From an uncultured Opitutia bacterium (GTDB taxonomy: Bacteria; Verrucomicrobiota; Verrucomicrobiia; Opitutales; Opitutaceae), in contig CAIRTK010000017.1 of assembly GCA_903881475.1 (NCBI GenBank), forward strand, positions 32,153 to 96,152: 64,000 nucleotides of DNA, read 5' to 3'. The notes beneath the pieces were generated by a model that worked only from the letters and a program-made list of their open reading frames with translations, was not told where the DNA came from and ran no database searches. Positions 60,060 to 64,000 of the stretch are shown piece by piece. How positions within the stretch are numbered: the first letter of the stretch is position 1; each line of letters starts with the position of its first letter. The translations under genes and the position numbers were made by a program.

Positions 60060-60138
60060 AAGGTGGGCAGGCACGTCCCATGCCTGCATGGCGAATGCGT
60101 AGGGCGAAGTGCTGGCACGGGACGTGCCCGCCCACCTT
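60060..60138. repeat. Palindromic element, family GGTGGGCGGGCACGTCCC (copy 2)
   Basis: Arms from AAGGTGGGCAGGCACGTCCC (60060) to GGGACGTGCCCGCCCACCTT (60138), about 20 bases each. It lies between divergent genes, upstream of the glycosidase-like gene and of argC. It also creates the ATG at 60089 that should not be used as that gene's start. Confidence 0.7.
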
Positions 60139-60195
60139 GTAACTGCTCAACTTCGTTATGGATTGCCGGAGATTATTGCGTAGGTTCCGGCTTCC

Positions 60196-61149
60196 ATGAA
60201 AACCAAGGTGTTTGTCGACGGGCAGGAGGGGACGACGGGATTGCAGATCCACGAGCGTCTCGCTGCGCGTGCCGACATCGAGACCCTCACGATCGATCCG
60301 GCGCTGCGCAAGGACACCGCGGCGCGCCGGGCGTGCCTCAACGCCGCCGACGTGGCTTTTCTGTGCCTGCCGGACACCGCGGCGATCGAGTCTGCCGCGC
60401 TGGTGGACAATCCACGCACGTGTGTGATCGACGCCTCGACGGCGCATCGGACCAATCCGGCGTGGGCGTTTGGTGTGCCCGAACTTGCGCCCAGTTATCG
60501 GAACGCCCTGCGCACCAGCATACGCATCGCCAATCCCGGCTGCCACGCCACGGCGCTGGCCCTGGCGGTCCGGCCGCTGGTCCAGAGTGGAATCATTCCC
60601 GCGGACTACGTGCTCTCCTTTTTTTCGCTCAGTGGCTACAGTGGCGGCGGGAAGAAGATGATCGCGGCCTACCGCCAGTCCCCGCTGCCCGCCCAGCTGG
60701 AAAGTCCGCGGCCCTATGCGCTGAACCTCATGCACAAACACCTGCCCGAGATGCAGGCGCATACGGGCCTGACCTCGGCCCCGATCTTTATCCCGGTGGT
60801 GGCGAATTTCTATCAGGGCCTGGCGGTGACCATTCCCCTGCCGCTGCGGCAGTTTCCCTCCCAGCCCACGGCAGCGGGGATCCATCAGCTTCTGGCCAAG
60901 ACTTACGCAGGGGAGAAATTCGTACGGGTGCTTCCGCTGGGGGATGAGACAATCCTGGATAGCGGCGGCTACTTCGATGTGCAGGCCTGCAACGGCACCA
61001 ACCGCTGCGACCTCGCCGTGTTCGCCAACGGCGACCGGGCAGTGATCATGGCGCGGCTGGACAACCTCGGGAAAGGCGCCTCCGGCTCGGCGATTCAGTG
61101 CATGAATCTCCACCTCGGGATCGACGAAGGCACGGGGTTGACGGCCTGA
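60196..61149 (+). CDS. argC: N-acetyl-gamma-glutamyl-phosphate reductase (type 2)
   Basis: A 317-residue NADPH-dependent reductase of arginine synthesis. The nucleotide-binding start VFVDGQEGTTGLQIHERL, the catalytic NPGCHATA (C116), the SGYSGGGKKMI segment and the late LGNLGKGASGSAIQ-like box (DNLGKGASGSAIQ) are present. The short form lacking a longer N-terminal domain is the type 2 class. No other arg gene is next to it. Confidence 0.93.
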   Translation: MKTKVFVDGQEGTTGLQIHERLAARADIETLTIDPALRKDTAARRACLNAADVAFLCLPDTAAIESAALVDNPRTCVIDASTAHRTNPAWAFGVPELAPSYRNALRTSIRIANPGCHATALALAVRPLVQSGIIPADYVLSFFSLSGYSGGGKKMIAAYRQSPLPAQLESPRPYALNLMHKHLPEMQAHTGLTSAPIFIPVVANFYQGLAVTIPLPLRQFPSQPTAAGIHQLLAKTYAGEKFVRVLPLGDETILDSGGYFDVQACNGTNRCDLAVFANGDRAVIMARLDNLGKGASGSAIQCMNLHLGIDEGTGLTA

Positions 61150-61274
61150 TTTCGGGCGGAAGATTTTGCCGCGAAGCGCACGAAGGCCGGGTCGGTTCGG
61201 AGGTTTGGCCGCAAAGAGGCGCAAGAAGGCGCAAAAGATCGTGTGGCCGATCGGCGAGACTGCGACGACGTCTA

Positions 61275-61718
61275 TCACTGGGCGAACGCCGGATTACGGG
61301 AAACGAGACGCGAGACAAATGCCTCGGCACGTAGCGTGGGATTGCGGAAGTATTGGTCTGGCGACCGGTGATTGAATTTCTGGAAGAATGAAGGAGTCAT
61401 GAAGTCGTCCAGTTCAATGACACTCGCATTCCAGCCCGGGAAGAATCGCCGCATCTTGCCAAAGTGATGATCGAGATACGGCTTGCGGCGGGAGAATCCG
61501 TGCCAGTCGAAGATCAGCTCCGGGCTGGCTGCGACGATGTGGCCGCCGCGAAACCCCTTGTCAGGAAGGATCATCACGGGCCGGAACCCCGCTTGCGGGA
61601 ATTTCCGAAGGAATGCATCAGCCAGGATATGGCAGGCTCCGGCTTGGAAGAACGCCCGGTCGCCGCGATGCCAACTCCATTCGAGGTCACGTTTCTGGTT
61701 TTCGGTGCGGAAGAGCAT
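61275..61718 (-). CDS. Conserved hypothetical protein
   Basis: A 147-residue protein rich in aromatic and basic residues (DFHGFSRRKPYLDHHFGKMR, FFPGWNASVIELDDFM). I do not recognise a family. It starts 3 bases after the grpB-like stop and is the last gene of the amidohydrolase-pyrE-grpB operon, so it may share a function with GrpB. The spacer to argC (61150-61274) holds fragments of the purine-rich repeat. Confidence 0.6.
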   Translation of the reverse strand: MLFRTENQKRDLEWSWHRGDRAFFQAGACHILADAFLRKFPQAGFRPVMILPDKGFRGGHIVAASPELIFDWHGFSRRKPYLDHHFGKMRRFFPGWNASVIELDDFMTPSFFQKFNHRSPDQYFRNPTLRAEAFVSRLVSRNPAFAQ

Positions 61719-61721
61719 GGG

Positions 61722-62252
61722 TCATTTTGATTCGCCCAGCACGCGACGGAAGAACTCCCGACCCAAGCGCTCTTTCTCTACTACATAACGTGACCGATCG
61801 CCCTCTGCGAGAGCGAGTGCCTGTTCCTTGATTGCTCGGTATTCATCCCGAAGGCGAGCGTCGGCCCGCAGCTGGTCGCGGAACCATAAGTGACGGGCGA
61901 GTTCCCGCGAGCTGGCAGGGCACACATAAAGGTGATGATTCATCCACTGCCGAGATGGGCTTGACCAAGGCACCGTCTCCGATGAACGGCCGTAGGCGTG
62001 ACGATCGGAAATTCCCAGGTCACCCTGATAGAAATAGCCGAGACCTGAGAGCCGCGCCGAGACCTCGGCCAGGCTGTCGGGCGACGCGAGTTCGACGTCG
62101 ATATCCAGGACAGGTTTCGCAGGAAGCGTTGGAATGGCCGTGCTACCCACGTGGTGAACTTCCTTGCAAAGACTTCCAAGCGCTCCGCGCAGGACCAACT
62201 CGATTCGGTGAAATTCATCCGGCCAAGCGGGCTGATAGTCACTGACGATCAT
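61722..62252 (-). CDS. GrpB (UPF0157) family protein
   Basis: A 176-residue nucleotidyltransferase-fold protein. The family marker is VHHVGSTAIPTLPAKPVLDIDVEL, followed by WMNHHLYVCP and FRDQLRADARLRDEY. The GS..D.D pattern is the nucleotidyltransferase active-site type. It starts 9 bases after pyrE. Confidence 0.88.
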   Translation of the reverse strand: MIVSDYQPAWPDEFHRIELVLRGALGSLCKEVHHVGSTAIPTLPAKPVLDIDVELASPDSLAEVSARLSGLGYFYQGDLGISDRHAYGRSSETVPWSSPSRQWMNHHLYVCPASSRELARHLWFRDQLRADARLRDEYRAIKEQALALAEGDRSRYVVEKERLGREFFRRVLGESK

Positions 62253-62261
62253 TTTGGCGGC

Positions 62262-62783
62262 TCAGCTCTTCAGGTCGCTCATCGTGAAGAGACTCGTCAG
62301 GGTCAGCCCTTCCTTCGCCAGGGCGGCCACGCCACCGGCTTCGCGGTCGATGACACAGACCACATTGGAAATGGCGGCTCCGTCGGAGCGCAGTGCGCGG
62401 GCGGACTCGATGATCTGGCCGCCTGAGGTCACCACATCTTCCACCAGCAACAGTCGCCGGCCCTTCACTTCGCCACCTTCGGCGAAACGGCACGTGCCAT
62501 AGTCTTTCGCCTTTTTCCGGATGAAGAGCGCAGGCTTGCCGGTGAACTGGGAGAGCATTGTGGCAATTGGGATGCCGCCCATTTCGAGGCCAGCCAGGGC
62601 GTCGTAATCGACGGTGATAAGGAGCGAAAGCTCGCGGGCGATTTCCTTCAGGAGCATGGGGTCGCTTTCGAAACGGTACTTGTCGAAATACTCCGAACTG
62701 GTCGTGCCGGAGCGGAGTCGGAATGACCCGGTGAGGTGGGCCACCTGGAAGACCTGGCGGGCGAGCGCGACGGGTGCGCTCAT
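62262..62783 (-). CDS. pyrE: Orotate phosphoribosyltransferase
   Basis: A 173-residue enzyme of pyrimidine synthesis that joins orotate to PRPP. The PRPP loop is LLLVEDVVTSGGQ (about 111-123), with KAKDYGTC for the flexible loop and FRLRSGTTSSEYFDKY at the start. It overlaps the upstream amidohydrolase stop by ATGA. The start MSAPVAL at 62783 gives the family length. Confidence 0.93.
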   Translation of the reverse strand: MSAPVALARQVFQVAHLTGSFRLRSGTTSSEYFDKYRFESDPMLLKEIARELSLLITVDYDALAGLEMGGIPIATMLSQFTGKPALFIRKKAKDYGTCRFAEGGEVKGRRLLLVEDVVTSGGQIIESARALRSDGAAISNVVCVIDREAGGVAALAKEGLTLTSLFTMSDLKS

Positions 62784-63685
62784 GCGGGTCTGGCCACGAG
62801 GCGCTCGGCGTTGCCCCAGTAGATCTTCTCGATGATCTCCAGCGGGAGCGGGAGGGGTTGGAGGAAGTCGTGCAGTTCGCGTTCGTAGTAGTCGCGGCCA
62901 AACACCAGGCGGTCGGCGTAACGGGTGAGAAATTGCACGGCGTGCTGCGGGTCGCGCGCGAGCGCGGTGCGGCCGGAGCCGGCGGAGAGGTCGGCGTACA
63001 GGTTGGGATAGGTGTCGAACAGCCGGAACAGCCGGCCGCCGGGCGTGACGGGGCCGGTGGGATATTGGGCGGGGCAGGTGTCGGCGTCGCCGCTGATCTC
63101 CCGCCAGAAGCCCGGCGCGTGGCCGATGAAGATGGTCTCCGGGCAGGCCTGGAGCGCGTTTTCCAAGCGCTCGACGGTGCCGCCGTACCACGCGGGCTGG
63201 AAGGTGCGCTCGCCGGTGCGCGGGTGCGGCAGCCACGGCACGTCGAGGTGCAGCACGACGGGCATCTTCAACTTTCCCGCCATGGCAAAGACGGCGAGGG
63301 AACGCGGATCGTCGAAGTCCAAGCGGAACTTCCATTCGCCGCAGACCCGCACGCCGTGCATGTGGTGCGCCGCCTCGAGGAGGGCGGCGGCGTTGGGCCA
63401 GGCGGGATGGGGGCAGTAGCCGACGACGAAGCGGCTCGGGAATTTCTCGCGGACGGCGAGCAGCTCGGCGAGGGGGATGCCGGGATGCGTGCCGTCGGGC
63501 AGGGTGAGGGCCGGGTTGAGATAGGCGGCGTGCTCGGGGGATTGCTCGGCGGGGCCGAGGCACCAGGTGAGCAGCCAGGCATAGTCGATGCCGTGGGCAT
63601 CGAGGTCGGCGACGAGGCCGTGCTCATCGCGCCGGTGCCAGCGGACATGCTGGTGGGAATCAACGATGCGCGAAGGAACGGGCAT
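62780..63685 (-). CDS. Amidohydrolase-2 family metal hydrolase
   Basis: A 301-residue TIM-barrel hydrolase: VDSHQHVRW gives ligands H11 and H13, VVLHLDVPWLPHP and IGHAPGFW give later histidines, and LVFGRDYYE gives the metal/acid aspartate. Amidohydrolase-2 proteins decarboxylate or hydrolyse small ring compounds. Its overlap with pyrE suggests a link to pyrimidine metabolism, but it is not the usual dihydroorotase family. Confidence 0.85.
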   Translation of the reverse strand: MPVPSRIVDSHQHVRWHRRDEHGLVADLDAHGIDYAWLLTWCLGPAEQSPEHAAYLNPALTLPDGTHPGIPLAELLAVREKFPSRFVVGYCPHPAWPNAAALLEAAHHMHGVRVCGEWKFRLDFDDPRSLAVFAMAGKLKMPVVLHLDVPWLPHPRTGERTFQPAWYGGTVERLENALQACPETIFIGHAPGFWREISGDADTCPAQYPTGPVTPGGRLFRLFDTYPNLYADLSAGSGRTALARDPQHAVQFLTRYADRLVFGRDYYERELHDFLQPLPLPLEIIEKIYWGNAERLVARPA

Positions 63686-63882
63686 GGTGCGGTCAGCGTG
63701 CCGGGCGGAAGGGAGGGGGCAAAGCCGAAATGGGGTGGCGAAGGGGAACTGCTTTATGTGGAACTCAGGAAATCAGGAAACGATCTTTGGGCTAAACCTT
63801 GGGCCTCCGTTCCAATATTCCTGAGTTCCACATAGGGATTTCTGGGTTTGTTCACGGGCTTGTAATCCGGGGGGAATGGCGC
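63686..63882. other. Intergenic region at window end
   Basis: Upstream of the amidohydrolase. It includes the perfect 17-base palindrome arms described separately. Nothing else is recognised. Confidence 0.4.
63756..63834. repeat. Palindromic element, family GGAACTC (copy 2)
   Basis: Perfect 17-base arms TATGTGGAACTCAGGAA (63756-63772) and TTCCTGAGTTCCACATA (63818-63834). Same family as 7063-7136, with the shared words GGAACTC and CTGAGTTCC. Confidence 0.7.
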
Positions 63883-64000
63883 ATGGTGCCCCTCCTGTTC
63901 TTTGATTGGATCGCACTCGTTCCAATCACCCTGTCCCTTTTGGGGGTGTTCCGGATTCTACCCTTGGTTGGAGTGCGCCGCTGCCTGCCGAGAATGAAGG
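63883..64000 (+). CDS. Possible N-terminus of a membrane protein (partial)
   Basis: An open frame from ATG 63883 to the window edge reads MVPLLFFDWIALVPITLSLL and continues basic (GVRRCLPRMK), as expected for an inner-membrane protein start. A GGGGGG run 8 bases upstream could serve as ribosome site. It cannot be confirmed from 39 codons. Confidence 0.35.
   Translation, partial: MVPLLFFDWIALVPITLSLLGVFRILPLVGVRRCLPRMK

Noticed and set aside
60044..60089. ATG at 60089 as start of the glycosidase-like gene
   Set aside because: That ATG and the following codons come from the palindrome at 60060-60138, and a later start is more likely.

Overview
The window reads as a high-GC chromosomal segment of a Verrucomicrobiota bacterium, most likely in or near the Opitutaceae. 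This is an inference from gene content: a metX-metW pair, an orphan pilin-like protein, duplicated sugar-binding-protein genes, several glycoside hydrolases, and many short palindromic repeats between genes. There is no rRNA, tRNA, CRISPR array, phage or complete insertion sequence that I could see. Most of the window is ordinary housekeeping and carbohydrate-use DNA; the unusual content is in its repeats, a giant coiled-coil cell-envelope protein, and a duplicated binding-protein/TPR gene pair.

Layout. 1-4.6 kb: an RND efflux system (permease cut by the window edge, lipoprotein adaptor, small membrane protein) diverging from an ArsR-type regulator, with a palindromic operator candidate between them. 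4.7-9.3 kb: a class V aminotransferase-fold enzyme, metW and metX (methionine synthesis) and yebC. 9.4-12.1 kb: rpmH-rnpA-yidD-yidC, in that transcription order. 12.3-19.7 kb: a Y-family polymerase, an aldo/keto reductase preceded by 14 tandem heptamers, a membrane-anchored MutS-like ATPase, a phosphoesterase coupled to a YgjP-type metallopeptidase, and a GH20 hexosaminidase. 20-25 kb: an FKBP, an NTF2-like protein, a pilin-like protein, an M20 amidohydrolase with a cyclophilin, and a PAP2 phosphatase. 25-31.3 kb: three co-oriented envelope proteins, in which a 1594-residue coiled-coil protein carries the N-terminal module of one neighbour and the C-terminal module of the other.

31.6-42 kb: a YcfL-like lipoprotein, a MATE exporter, YggU, a Cys/Met-type PLP enzyme, exonuclease III, PncC-like amidase, a VOC protein, a SYLF protein, and an ABC exporter whose permease gene overlaps a small zincin gene. 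42-49.5 kb: a Spy-like protein, a BaiN-like flavoprotein, an AEC transporter, a GH36 alpha-galactosidase, a PhyH dioxygenase and a second aldo/keto reductase. 49.8-57.4 kb: two copies of a solute-binding-protein gene overlapping a TPR gene, flanking a thioredoxin-like gene and an FGGY sugar kinase, with no permease. 57.5-64 kb: a large glycosidase-like protein, argC, and an amidohydrolase-pyrE-grpB-hypothetical operon.

At least ten families of imperfect or perfect palindromes lie between genes. One family is also present in frame inside the glycosidase-like gene, and another is in frame inside one TPR gene. Two palindromes supply or touch the stop codon of the gene they follow (metW, yebC). 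These elements, the TPR/binding-protein pair and the modular coiled-coil triad are the best candidates for undescribed biology here.
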